Shown in pieces: positions 48,481 to 57,357 of a DNA stretch of 64,000 nt. The position numbers were made by a program, and so were the translations under genes. The stretch covers positions 3,782,001 through 3,846,000 of the forward strand of contig NZ_CP064686.1 in assembly GCF_023100905.1 (NCBI RefSeq), written 5' to 3'. Origin of the DNA: Bradyrhizobium sp. 4. Its GTDB lineage: Bacteria; Pseudomonadota; Alphaproteobacteria; Rhizobiales; Xanthobacteraceae. The notes under the pieces are model-generated. The model was not told the DNA's origin. It saw only the letters and a program-made list of their open reading frames with translations, and did no database searches. The first letter of the stretch is position 1. Each line of letters starts with the position of its first letter.

Positions 48481-48738
48481 GCGACGGGAGCTTTCGGAGG
48501 GGACGGACAGGGAGATGTCAACGAAGCAGGGCCGCCGGGCGAGACCCCGGCGCGGAAGGCGGGTACGCAATTGTCACGATGCAGCATAATGATTATACCC
48601 ATCGGCGAGCCATCCCGGGGGCCGGAATCACCGATCAGTTCCCAAAAGGTGTCTCTATACTATGCCCGCGGTTTCCACCAACTGCTACCGTGACGCATCG
48701 AAATCGGACGAAAAGACGAACAAGAGGCCGGACCATCC

Positions 48739-49044
48739 ATGACCGCACGCATTTTCAAGCCCGCCAAGAACGCGATGCAATCCGGCCGGTCGAAGACCAA
48801 GGAATGGCAGCTCGACTACGAGCCCGAGCAGCCGCGCGCGGTCGAGCCGCTGATGGGCTGGACCTCGTCCGGCGACATGAAGCAGCAGATCACGCTGCAC
48901 TTCCACAGCAAGGAAGAGGCGGTCGCCTATTGCGAGCGCAAGGGCATCGCCTACCAGGTGATCGAGCCGAAGGAATCGGTGCGCCGTCCGGTCGCCTATG
49001 CGGACAATTTCTCGTTCCGCCGCGGCGAGCCCTGGACGCATTGA
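48739..49044 (+). CDS. Complex I accessory subunit (NDUFS4-like)
   Basis: A 101-residue protein matching the ETC complex I subunit family (NDUFS4/18 kDa): MTARIFKPAKNAMQSGRS, KEWQLDYEP, LMGWTSSGDMKQQ, LHFHSKEEAVAYCERKGIAY, and the end YADNFSFRRGEPWTH. It stabilises the peripheral arm of NADH dehydrogenase in alphaproteobacteria. It is monocistronic, followed by a hairpin terminator, and divergent from opgC. Confidence 0.92.
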   Translation: MTARIFKPAKNAMQSGRSKTKEWQLDYEPEQPRAVEPLMGWTSSGDMKQQITLHFHSKEEAVAYCERKGIAYQVIEPKESVRRPVAYADNFSFRRGEPWTH

Positions 49045-49120
49045 AGGCGGGCCACGCGTCGAGACTCTCGTCGCGCCCGGGCTTGCAGTCTTCGCTGAAG
49101 CTTCGCCGGCCCAACACCGA

Positions 49121-49158
49121 ATGCCCGGCAAGCCTTGGCGGAGCCGGGTCCCGGGCAT
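49121..49158 (+). terminator. Terminator after the complex I gene
   Basis: ATGCCCGG (49,121-49,128) and CCGGGCAT (49,151-49,158) form an 8-bp stem around a GC-rich inner loop, followed by CTACGTTTTAG. The loop is long, so the confidence is moderate. Confidence 0.5.
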
Positions 49159-49304
49159 CTACGTTTTAGCCTCCGCGTGAAAAGGCGCGGACGGCCGGGA
49201 CAAGCTCGGTCAATCACGCGGGTTCTTCCCATGGTCCTGCCCTTGGCAGCCATTCCGCCCCGTGCTTCGCTGCCGCGCAAGACAGGCTCATGGCGAGGTG
49301 GGGT

Positions 49305-49790
49305 ATGGCGGGGCGTGACCAGCTCGACGGCGTCGATCTGAAAATACTCTCCGAATTGCAGCAGGACGGGCGGGTTCGCAACAACGAGCTGGCGCTGCGC
49401 GTCGGGGTGTCCGGGCCCAACTGCGTGAGGCGGCTGAGATCGCTGTTCAGTCGCGGCGTGATCCGGGCGGTGCGCGCCGTCATCGACGAGCGGCTGCTCG
49501 GCTACGAGGTGGTGTCGTTCGTCTCGATCCAGCTCGGCAGCCAGGCCCAGCCGGTGCTGGCGGCGTTCGAGAGCTCGATCGCCGCGATCCCGCGCATCCA
49601 GCAGTGCTGGCGGATTTCGGGCGACACCGACTATCTTCTCAAATGCGTGGCGCCGAGCGTCGAGAGCATGCGCCAGCAGCTCCTGCATTTCGCCGCGATG
49701 CCGAACGTGAAGAACGTCCGGAGCTTCCCGGTGCTGGGTGTGGCGAAGGACGTGCCGCTGCCGTTGCAGGAGATCGCGGCGGCAGGATAG
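49305..49790 (+). CDS. Lrp/AsnC-family transcription regulator
   Basis: 161 residues from the ATG at 49,305 (GAGGTGGGG upstream); 49,290 is an alternative. N-terminal helix-turn-helix (LDGVDLKILSELQQDGRVRNNELA...VGVSGPNCVRRLR) followed by a RAM effector domain (VSFVSIQLGS, CWRISGDTDYLLKC). Such proteins sense amino acids; the nearby leucine degradation cluster could be a target, though that is not shown. Confidence 0.9.
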   Translation: MAGRDQLDGVDLKILSELQQDGRVRNNELALRVGVSGPNCVRRLRSLFSRGVIRAVRAVIDERLLGYEVVSFVSIQLGSQAQPVLAAFESSIAAIPRIQQCWRISGDTDYLLKCVAPSVESMRQQLLHFAAMPNVKNVRSFPVLGVAKDVPLPLQEIAAAG

Positions 49791-50061
49791 TTCGGCGGGG
49801 ACGGGTGCCAAAGCGTGGCGGGCACAACGACATCCAAAACTCCGAAGGCGCGGAGTGATCCCCTTGCCGGGATACAGGTTCGGATAAGACGGATAAAACA
49901 TAAGTAACTCACCTAACTGTGACATGTGATTTGGGAAGTTCTGCAATGCGCCGAGCCGTGATTGCCGGTTCCTGGCGCCGGCCTACATGCGAGCTGTGAA
50001 CCTCAGCCTGCGTCGCATGCCGAGGCCTCTTTTGTGGGACCCTGAAGCAGGAAAAGACAAC

Positions 50062-50361
50062 ATGACCCCGACCTCGAAGACGTTCGTCGCATCCGCTGCG
50101 ACGCTGTTTGCATCTGCGTTTCTCATGATGACCGCGCCGGCTGCCCAGGCAGAAGACTACTGCATCACCAATGGCGCCCAGGCCGCACACGGCTGCGGCT
50201 ATCCGACGATGGAGGCCTGCCGGGCCGCGGCCGGCGGCATCGGCGGCTCGTGCTCGCAGAGCGGCGGCGCGAAGACTTCGACCGACGCGCTTGCCTTCCA
50301 GCCGAAGCAGACGCAGTCGCGCACCAAGCTTCGTCCGGGTGGGCAGACCAACTCGAATTGA
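50062..50361 (+). CDS. DUF3551-type secreted protein
   Basis: A 99-residue protein with a signal peptide (SAATLFASAFLMMTAPAAQA, about 11-30) and the Cys-rich core YCITNGAQAAHGCGYPTMEA typical of DUF3551. Probably periplasmic, stabilised by disulfides. Common in Bradyrhizobium; role unknown. Confidence 0.8.
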   Translation: MTPTSKTFVASAATLFASAFLMMTAPAAQAEDYCITNGAQAAHGCGYPTMEACRAAAGGIGGSCSQSGGAKTSTDALAFQPKQTQSRTKLRPGGQTNSN

Positions 50362-50446
50362 TCGAGACCGGTTTCGAAATGTTGCGGCCTCCGAGTTGGA
50401 TCTCGGAGGCTACAACAGCATGACAGCCCGCGCGTCAGCGATACCG

Positions 50447-51475
50447 TCAGCGATACCTGCCGCGAAACTCGCGCGGTGAGGCGCCGGCCCAGGTGCGGAA
50501 GGCGCGGGAAAAGCTCTTCTCGTTGCGGAAGCCCGCGATCTCCGCGATCCGCTTGATCGGGTTACGACCGCGCATCAGCTCCTGCTTGGCGAGCTCGAAT
50601 TTTGCCTCTTCCTTGAGATCGCGCAGCGAGGTCGCTTCATCGCGCAGGCGCCGATGCATGGTGCGGGTGGAGAGCGCCAGCTCGCTCGCGACATCCTCGG
50701 CTCCGAGGCTGCGTCCGCGCGCATTGCGGAGCACGCGGCGAACGCGCTCGACCAGGAGCCGGTCGCGCCGATAGGGTAGCACGGTCAGCCGCAGCGCGCC
50801 CTTGAGCATGTTGTCGAGGTCCGCCGCGCTACGGGTGAGCGGTAGCGATAGATAATGCTTGTCGAAGGTGATGGAAGCTCGGTCCGCATCGAAGCGGATG
50901 TTTCGGCAAAAGATGGTCGGATAGACCGAGACGTGGCCGGGCTCGGGGTGCGGAAATTCCGCGGCGCGAAGCGCGATCCTGGAATCCACGGCCCAGCAGG
51001 AAAAGCCGAGAACATAGCGGAGCAGGGTGACCAGGCAGAATTCGCGTAAAGGCCCGAGGTCGCGCAGCTCGCGGATGGACACCACGGCGGTCTCCTCGCC
51101 GACGGCGAGATCGAGCAGCACGTCCTCGGTCAGCAGGCGGTGGTGCCGGCACCAGCGCTTGAGCGCGACCTCCAGCGTCGGGGCGGTGATCGAGGCGCGG
51201 CACAGCATGCCGTAGGTGCCGAAGGGCAGCCGCCGCGAGAACCAGCCGAGCGCCTCGTCGTCGAGTTCGCGCATGGCATGACCGGCCAGCGCCTCGAACT
51301 GGCCGGCCGTGACCCGCCCATCCGGAGAATTGACAAGGTCTGGCGTTACCTGACCCCGGCTCAGCGCCTCGGTCGGATCGCGGCCGTAGCGTTCGTAAGC
51401 GGCAACGACGCCGCGGACGAAGGCGGCAGGGGTCACGGCACGGCGCGGGATCGCGGTTGCGACTTGAAAAGGCAT
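50447..51475 (-). CDS. AraC-family transcription regulator
   Basis: A 342-residue regulator of the arabinose-binding-domain (OruR/ArgR-like) AraC subgroup. The C-terminal 100 residues contain two helix-turn-helices (AEDVASELALSTRTMHRRL and IKRIAEIAGFRNEKSFSRAF). Divergent from the leucine degradation operon, with an inverted repeat between them, so it is the likely regulator of those genes; its effector is unknown. Confidence 0.9.
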   Translation of the reverse strand: MPFQVATAIPRRAVTPAAFVRGVVAAYERYGRDPTEALSRGQVTPDLVNSPDGRVTAGQFEALAGHAMRELDDEALGWFSRRLPFGTYGMLCRASITAPTLEVALKRWCRHHRLLTEDVLLDLAVGEETAVVSIRELRDLGPLREFCLVTLLRYVLGFSCWAVDSRIALRAAEFPHPEPGHVSVYPTIFCRNIRFDADRASITFDKHYLSLPLTRSAADLDNMLKGALRLTVLPYRRDRLLVERVRRVLRNARGRSLGAEDVASELALSTRTMHRRLRDEATSLRDLKEEAKFELAKQELMRGRNPIKRIAEIAGFRNEKSFSRAFRTWAGASPREFRGRYR

Positions 51476-51498
51476 CGGACATCCTCTGGAAAAATCCT

Positions 51499-51512
51499 CG
51501 CCAAGTTTGGCG
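51499..51512. promoter_or_regulatory. Inverted repeat between the AraC gene and the leucine operon
   Basis: CGCCAA-GT-TTGGCG is a perfect inverted repeat of 6-bp arms in the 112-base divergent gap, 24 bases from the AraC gene start. It is a candidate operator for either gene. Confidence 0.45.
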
Positions 51513-51587
51513 GAAAATGCAACCTTTTCGACCGCAGAAGGGCCCCGATGCCGCTAGGTTTGGTCCCCAAAATACGGAGGAATCGCC

Positions 51588-52760
51588 TTGAATATCCCGA
51601 GCATCGATTTCGATCTGGGCGAAGATATCAGCATGCTGCGCGACACGCTGCGCGCCTTCGTGGAGGCGGAGATCGCCCCGCGTGCCGCCGATATCGAGAA
51701 AGCCAATCTGTTCCCGGCGGACCTCTGGAAGCGCTTCGGCGACCTCGGCCTGCTCGGCATGACCGCGCCGGAGCAATATGGCGGCTCCAACATGGGCTAT
51801 CTCGCCCATATCGTCGCGATGGAGGAGATTTCGCGCGGCTCGGCCGCGGTCGGGCTCTCCTACGGCGCGCACTCCAATCTCTGCGTCAACCAGATCCGCC
51901 GCAACGGCAATGATGCGCAGCGCGAGCGCTATCTGCCAAAGCTGATCTCCGGCGAGTTTGTCGGCGCGCTCGCGATGTCCGAGCCCGGCGCCGGCTCAGA
52001 CGTCGTCTCGATGAAGCTGCGCGCCGACAAGCGCGGAGACCGCTACGTACTCAACGGCTCGAAGATGTGGATCACCAATGGCGGCGATGCCGACGTGCTG
52101 GTGGTCTACGCCAAGACCGATCCGGAAGCGGGCCCGCGCGGCATGACCGCCTTCCTGGTCGAGAAGGGGGCCAAGGGCTTCACCCACGGCCAGCATCTGG
52201 ACAAGCTCGGCATGCGCGGCTCCAACACCTATCCGCTGTTTTTCGACGAATGCGAGGTGCCAGAGGAGAACGTGCTCGGCAAGGTCGGCGAGGGCGTCAG
52301 GGTGCTGATGTCCGGGCTCGACTATGAGCGCACGGTCCTCTCGGGCGGGCCACTCGGGATCATGGCGGCCTGCATGGACGCGGTGGTGCCCTACATGCAC
52401 GAGCGCAAGCAGTTCGGACAGCCGATCGGCGACTTCCAGCTCATGCAGGGCAAGCTTGCCGACATGTATGCGACCTGGCAGGCCACGCGCGCCTATGTCT
52501 ATGCGGTGGGGCGTGCCTGCGACCGCGCCGATCACGCGCGCAGCTTGCGCAAGGACGCCGCCGCTGCGATCCTCTATTCCGCCGAGAAGGCGACGTGGAT
52601 GGCGGGTGAGGCGATTCAGGCGCTGGGCGGGGTCGGCTACACCTCCGAATTTCCGGTCGGGCGTCTGTGGCGCGATGCAAAGCTCTACGAGATCGGCGCC
52701 GGCACCTCGGAGGTCCGGCGCATGCTGATCGGTCGCGAATTGATGGCTGAGACGGCTTAA
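51588..52760 (+). CDS. ivd: Isovaleryl-CoA dehydrogenase
   Basis: A 390-residue acyl-CoA dehydrogenase starting at TTG, supported by GGAGG 7 bases upstream. Family marks include ALAMSEPGAGSDVVSMKL, KMWITNGGDADVLVVYAKT and the catalytic Glu247 in LDYERTVLSGGPLG, a position typical of isovaleryl-CoA dehydrogenases. It oxidises isovaleryl-CoA to 3-methylcrotonyl-CoA with FAD. First gene of the operon with the carboxylase. Confidence 0.93.
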   Translation: MNIPSIDFDLGEDISMLRDTLRAFVEAEIAPRAADIEKANLFPADLWKRFGDLGLLGMTAPEQYGGSNMGYLAHIVAMEEISRGSAAVGLSYGAHSNLCVNQIRRNGNDAQRERYLPKLISGEFVGALAMSEPGAGSDVVSMKLRADKRGDRYVLNGSKMWITNGGDADVLVVYAKTDPEAGPRGMTAFLVEKGAKGFTHGQHLDKLGMRGSNTYPLFFDECEVPEENVLGKVGEGVRVLMSGLDYERTVLSGGPLGIMAACMDAVVPYMHERKQFGQPIGDFQLMQGKLADMYATWQATRAYVYAVGRACDRADHARSLRKDAAAAILYSAEKATWMAGEAIQALGGVGYTSEFPVGRLWRDAKLYEIGAGTSEVRRMLIGRELMAETA

Positions 52761-52784
52761 AACCTTCACGCAATTGGAATCAAC

Positions 52785-54389
52785 ATGCCGCTCCATTCCA
52801 GCATCGATACGTCTTCGTCGGACTTTGCCCGCAATTCCGAGGCCATGCGAACCCTCGTCGCGGATCTGCGCGAAAAGCTGAGCCAGGTCGCCGGCGGCGG
52901 CGGCGAGGTCTCGCGCAACCGCCACACCTCGCGCGGCAAGATGCTGGCGCGCGAGCGCGTCGACCTCTTGGTCGATCCCGGCACCGCGTTCATGGAGCTG
53001 TCGCCGCTCGCGGCCTATGGCCTTTACGGCGGCGACGTGCATTCGGCGAGCGTCGTCACCGGGGTCGGGCGCATCGCGGGCCGCGAATGCGTGATCGTCG
53101 CCAACGACGCCACCATCAAGGGCGGCACCTATTATCCCATGACCGTGAAGAAGCATCTGCGCGCGCAGGACGTGGCGCGGCAGAACAATCTTCCTTGCGT
53201 CTACATGGTGGATTCCGGCGGCGCCTTTCTGCCGCTGCAGGACGAGATCTTTCCGGACGAGCGTCACTTTGGCCGCATCTTCTACAACCAGGCCCAGATG
53301 TCCTCGCAAGGCATCCCGCAGATTGCGATCGTGATGGGCTCCTGCACGGCCGGCGGCGCCTATGTCCCCGCGATGTCGGACGAGAGCATCATCGTGCGCA
53401 ACCAGGGCACGATCTTCCTCGGCGGGCCGCCGCTGGTGAAGGCGGCGACGGGCGAAGTGGTGACCGCGGAGGAGCTTGGTGGCGCCGACGTGCACTCGCG
53501 GCAATCGGGCGTGACCGATCATTATGCCCAGAACGACGCACACGCGATCGGCATCGCCCGCCGCATCGTCGGCACGCTGAAGCCATCGGTACGACCAAAC
53601 CTCAACATGCATCCGCCGCGTGATCCCTTGTTCGCGGCGGAGGAGATTTACGGCGTGGTGCCCGTCGACGGGCGCAAGCCGTTCGACGTTCGCGACATCA
53701 TTGCGCGCGTCGTTGATGGTTCCGAGTTCGACGAGTTCAAGAAGCTCTACGGCACGACGCTGGTCTGCGGCTTCGCCCACGTCTGGGGTTTTCCGGTCGG
53801 TATCATTGCCAACAACGGCATCCTGTTCAGCGAGAGCTCGCTGAAGGGGGCGCATTTCATCGAGCTGTGCTGCCAGCGCGGCATTCCGCTGGTGTTCCTG
53901 CAGAACATCACGGGTTTCATGGTCGGCAAGAAATACGAAGCCGGCGGCATCGCGCGGGATGGTGCGAAACTCGTGACGGCGGTCGCGACGGCGTCGGTGC
54001 CGAAATTCACCGTCGTGATCGGCGGCTCCTACGGCGCCGGCAATTACGGCATGTGCGGCCGCGCCTACTCGCCGCGCTTCCTCTGGATGTGGCCGAATGC
54101 GCGCATTTCGGTGATGGGCGGCGAGCAGGCCTCGATGGTGCTGAGCCAGGTCCGGCGCGACAATATCGAGGCCAAGGGCGACAGCTGGTCGAAGGAAGAG
54201 GAAGATAAATTCCGCGAGCCTATCCGCGCGCAATATGAGAGCCAGGGGCACCCGTATTACGCGACCGCGCGTCTCTGGGACGACGGCGTGATCGACCCGG
54301 CCGACACAAGGCTGGTGCTCGGCCTCGGCCTCTCGGCGGCGTCGAATGCGCCGATCGAGCCGACGAAATTCGGCCTGTTCAGGATGTGA
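52785..54389 (+). CDS. mccB: Methylcrotonyl-CoA carboxylase, carboxyltransferase subunit
   Basis: A 534-residue beta subunit. It contains the carboxyltransferase pattern KMLARERVDLLVDPGTAFME, the acyl-CoA pocket GGAYVPAMSDESIIV and the late GGSYGAGNYGMCGRAYSPRF (in parts). It transfers carboxyl from biotin to 3-methylcrotonyl-CoA. It is followed 4 bases later by the biotin subunit gene. Confidence 0.95.
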   Translation: MPLHSSIDTSSSDFARNSEAMRTLVADLREKLSQVAGGGGEVSRNRHTSRGKMLARERVDLLVDPGTAFMELSPLAAYGLYGGDVHSASVVTGVGRIAGRECVIVANDATIKGGTYYPMTVKKHLRAQDVARQNNLPCVYMVDSGGAFLPLQDEIFPDERHFGRIFYNQAQMSSQGIPQIAIVMGSCTAGGAYVPAMSDESIIVRNQGTIFLGGPPLVKAATGEVVTAEELGGADVHSRQSGVTDHYAQNDAHAIGIARRIVGTLKPSVRPNLNMHPPRDPLFAAEEIYGVVPVDGRKPFDVRDIIARVVDGSEFDEFKKLYGTTLVCGFAHVWGFPVGIIANNGILFSESSLKGAHFIELCCQRGIPLVFLQNITGFMVGKKYEAGGIARDGAKLVTAVATASVPKFTVVIGGSYGAGNYGMCGRAYSPRFLWMWPNARISVMGGEQASMVLSQVRRDNIEAKGDSWSKEEEDKFREPIRAQYESQGHPYYATARLWDDGVIDPADTRLVLGLGLSAASNAPIEPTKFGLFRM

Positions 54390-54393
54390 TGCG

Positions 54394-56397
54394 ATGGACC
54401 GCTCAAAGCTCTACCGCCGTTTTCGCACCCTCCTGATCGCCAACCGCGGCGAGATCGCCTGCCGCGTGATCCGCACCGCGCGCGCCATGGGCCTGCGCAC
54501 CGTGGCCGTCTATTCCGAGGCCGACCGCGACGCGATGCATGTCGCGCTCGCCGACGAGGCGGTGCTGCTCGGTCCCGCACGTGCCCGCGACAGCTATCTC
54601 AACGTCGAGCGGCTGATCGAGGCCGCGCGCAAGACCGGCGCGGAGGCGATACATCCCGGCTATGGCTTCCTGTCGGAGAATGCCGAATTCGCGCAGGCGT
54701 GTTTCGACGCCCGCCTGGTCTTCGTCGGCCCGACCGCGGCGATGATGACCGCGATGGGCTCGAAGTCCGGCTCCAAGGCGCTGATGGAGAAGGCCGGCGT
54801 ACCGCTGGTGCCCGGCTATCACGGCGAGGCCCAGGACGATGCCACGCTGGCGAAGGCGGCCGAGAAGGTCGGTTTCCCCATTCTGGTGAAGGCGTCCGCC
54901 GGTGGTGGCGGCCGCGGTATGCGCATCGTTCGCTCGGCGGATGAACTCGCGCCTGCGATCGTCAGTGCGAAGCGCGAGGCCAAGGCCGCGTTCGGCGACG
55001 ACCGCATGCTGATCGAAAAATATGTCGATAACCCCCGGCATATCGAGGTGCAGATCATCGGCGACAGCCACGGCAATCTGCTGTCGCTGTTCGAGCGCGA
55101 ATGCACACTGCAGCGCCGCCACCAGAAGGTGATCGAGGAGGCGCCGTCCCCGACCCTCAATGCGGCCCAGCGCGACACGGTCTGCGCCGCCGCGCGAAAG
55201 GCGGCGGGCGCGGTGAACTATGTCGGCGCCGGCACCATCGAGTTCGTCTCCGACGGCAAGGACGTGTTCTTCATCGAGATGAACACCCGTCTCCAGGTCG
55301 AACATCCCGTGACCGAGCTGATCACCGGCATCGACCTGGTCGAGTGGCAGTTGCGCGTCGCCTTCGGCGAAGCGCTGCCACTCGAACAAGATCAGATCAA
55401 GCTCAACGGACATGCCGTCGAGGCTCGGGTCTACGCGGAGAACCCGACCAAGAACTTCATGCCCTCGGTCGGCAAGATCTCGACCTGGCGGTTGCCCGCG
55501 GAAACCGGCGGCCTGCGCATCGACGCGGGCTATCGCGAGGGCGATGCCGTCTCGCCGTACTATGATGCGATGCTAGCGAAGATGATCGCCTGGGCGCCGA
55601 CGCGTGATGTCGCGATCGAGCGGCTGAACCGCGGGCTTGAGGACTCAGACGTTCGCGGCATCGTCACCAATATCCCGTTTCTCTCCGCCCTGATCACGCA
55701 TCCGAAGGTGAGGGCGAATGCGATCGACACCGGCTTCATCGAGCGCGAGCTGGCGGTGCTGACGCAGGCCACGCCGGCGCCAAGCGAGCTCGAGCTCTGC
55801 GCCGCGGTGGCCGCTGTGATCAAGGACCAGCGGCAGGCCGCGCAAGGCGAGGCGAATTCGCCCTGGCAAACCTTTGGCTGGCAACCGGTCGGCCGCCGCC
55901 AGCGCGGCTTTGCGTTCCGCGTCGGCCACGGGCCGGAGCAGAAGGTTAGGCTGAACTACGGCAGCGGCCCGTCCACACTGGTGATCGGCGAGCGCGAGCT
56001 GGCGTTCACGATCGTGGTGAAGGACGGCGGCTTCGATCTGACTCTTGACGGCGTCAAAACGTCGGTCGCGGCCGTGATCGATGGCCATGAGCTGTATTTG
56101 CGCACGCGCAACGGGCGATTCGACCTGCATTGGGTCGATCCGTTCGGCGGCGAGATGGAGGAGCAGGCCGGCGCGGACAAGATCGCGGCGCCCTTGCCGG
56201 GTACCGTTGTCGCCGTGCTGGCGGAGGAGGGTGCCAAGCTCGAGAAGGGCGCGCCGATCCTGACGCTGGAAGTGATGAAGATGGAGCAGACGCTGCGCGC
56301 GCCCTATGCCGGCGTGCTGAAGTCCATCAAATGCAAGGTCGGCGACATCGTCCAGGAGGGCGTCGAGCTCGCCGTGGTCGAGCCTTCCGGAGAATGA
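54394..56397 (+). CDS. mccA: Methylcrotonyl-CoA carboxylase, biotin carboxylase subunit
   Basis: A 667-residue alpha subunit: biotin carboxylase domain 8-455 (TLLIANRGEIACRVIRTAR, the ATP-grasp loop SAGGGGRGMRIV, FIEMNTRLQVEHPVTE) and a C-terminal biotin carrier with EVMKMEQ, biotinylated Lys629. The start at MDRSKLYRR follows the beta-subunit stop. It carboxylates biotin with bicarbonate and ATP. Confidence 0.95.
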   Translation: MDRSKLYRRFRTLLIANRGEIACRVIRTARAMGLRTVAVYSEADRDAMHVALADEAVLLGPARARDSYLNVERLIEAARKTGAEAIHPGYGFLSENAEFAQACFDARLVFVGPTAAMMTAMGSKSGSKALMEKAGVPLVPGYHGEAQDDATLAKAAEKVGFPILVKASAGGGGRGMRIVRSADELAPAIVSAKREAKAAFGDDRMLIEKYVDNPRHIEVQIIGDSHGNLLSLFERECTLQRRHQKVIEEAPSPTLNAAQRDTVCAAARKAAGAVNYVGAGTIEFVSDGKDVFFIEMNTRLQVEHPVTELITGIDLVEWQLRVAFGEALPLEQDQIKLNGHAVEARVYAENPTKNFMPSVGKISTWRLPAETGGLRIDAGYREGDAVSPYYDAMLAKMIAWAPTRDVAIERLNRGLEDSDVRGIVTNIPFLSALITHPKVRANAIDTGFIERELAVLTQATPAPSELELCAAVAAVIKDQRQAAQGEANSPWQTFGWQPVGRRQRGFAFRVGHGPEQKVRLNYGSGPSTLVIGERELAFTIVVKDGGFDLTLDGVKTSVAAVIDGHELYLRTRNGRFDLHWVDPFGGEMEEQAGADKIAAPLPGTVVAVLAEEGAKLEKGAPILTLEVMKMEQTLRAPYAGVLKSIKCKVGDIVQEGVELAVVEPSGE

Positions 56398-56398
56398 G

Positions 56399-57310
56399 AT
56401 GAGCGATCCCGTCCGCATCATCGAAATGGGGCCGCGCGACGGCCTGCAGAACGAGAAGACGGCGGTCGGCGTCGAGGCCCGCATCGCCTTCATCGAGGCG
56501 CTGGTCGCAGCCGGCCTCAATACAGTCGAGGTCGGCGCCTTCGTCTCGCCCAAGGCGATCCCGCAGATGGCGAGCTCGGACGCTGTGCTGCGCGGCGTCA
56601 GCCACCTGACCGGCGGCGAGTTCCACGTGCTGGTGCCGAACGAGAATGGCTATGACGCGGCGCGCGCGGCCGGCGCCAAGATCGTCTCGGTGTTCGCGGC
56701 GGCCTCCGAGGGCTTTTCGCGGGCCAACATCAATTGCACGGTCGCGGAGTCCATCGAACGGTTCAAGCCGGTGCTGGCACGCGCCAAGGCCGATGGCATC
56801 AAGGTTCGCGGCTATATCTCATGCGTGCTCGGTTGTCCGTTCGACGGCGAGATCAAGCCGAAAGCCGTCGCCGATCTCGCCACCACGCTGTGGGAGCTCG
56901 GCTGCTACGAAATCTCGCTCGGCGACACCATCGGGGTCGGCACGCCCGAAAAGGCGAAGGAGATGCTGCGCGCGGTCAGCGCCAACATCCCTCCCGCCAA
57001 CCTCGCGATGCATTTCCACGACACCTACGGCCAGGCACTCGCCAATCTCTATGCCGGGCTGGAGCAGGGCGTCCGCGTCATCGACGCCGCCGCCGGCGGC
57101 CTTGGCGGCTGTCCCTACGCGCCTGGCGCGACCGGCAATGTCGCGACCGAGGATGTCGTCTATATGCTCGAGGGCATGGGGGTCAGGACGGGCGTCGACA
57201 TGGATCGGTTGCTGGCGGCGACGAACGAGATGAGCGGCGTGCTGGGCAAACCGCCCGTGAGCCGCGTGGCGTCCGCGCTGAACGCTAGGAGGAAGCGCGC
57301 GACTTCCTAA
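56399..57310 (+). CDS. Hydroxymethylglutaryl-CoA lyase
   Basis: A 303-residue TIM-barrel enzyme with the start EMGPRDGLQNEK, metal-binding HFHDTYGQALAN, and the active-site Cys in GGLGGCPYAPGATGNVATED. It splits HMG-CoA into acetyl-CoA and acetoacetate, the last step of leucine breakdown. Start follows the alpha-subunit stop by 1 base. A methylglutaconyl-CoA hydratase gene is missing from this operon. Confidence 0.94.
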   Translation: MSDPVRIIEMGPRDGLQNEKTAVGVEARIAFIEALVAAGLNTVEVGAFVSPKAIPQMASSDAVLRGVSHLTGGEFHVLVPNENGYDAARAAGAKIVSVFAAASEGFSRANINCTVAESIERFKPVLARAKADGIKVRGYISCVLGCPFDGEIKPKAVADLATTLWELGCYEISLGDTIGVGTPEKAKEMLRAVSANIPPANLAMHFHDTYGQALANLYAGLEQGVRVIDAAAGGLGGCPYAPGATGNVATEDVVYMLEGMGVRTGVDMDRLLAATNEMSGVLGKPPVSRVASALNARRKRATS

Positions 57311-57357
57311 TTCCCGTCATAGCGAGCGCAGCGAAGCAATGACGGTGGACGCAGCAG

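Noticed and set aside
51996..54251. A 751-codon minus-strand open frame
   Set aside because: It lies opposite the isovaleryl-CoA dehydrogenase and carboxylase genes and is His/Arg/Asp-rich with no domain; it is a GC-driven antisense shadow.
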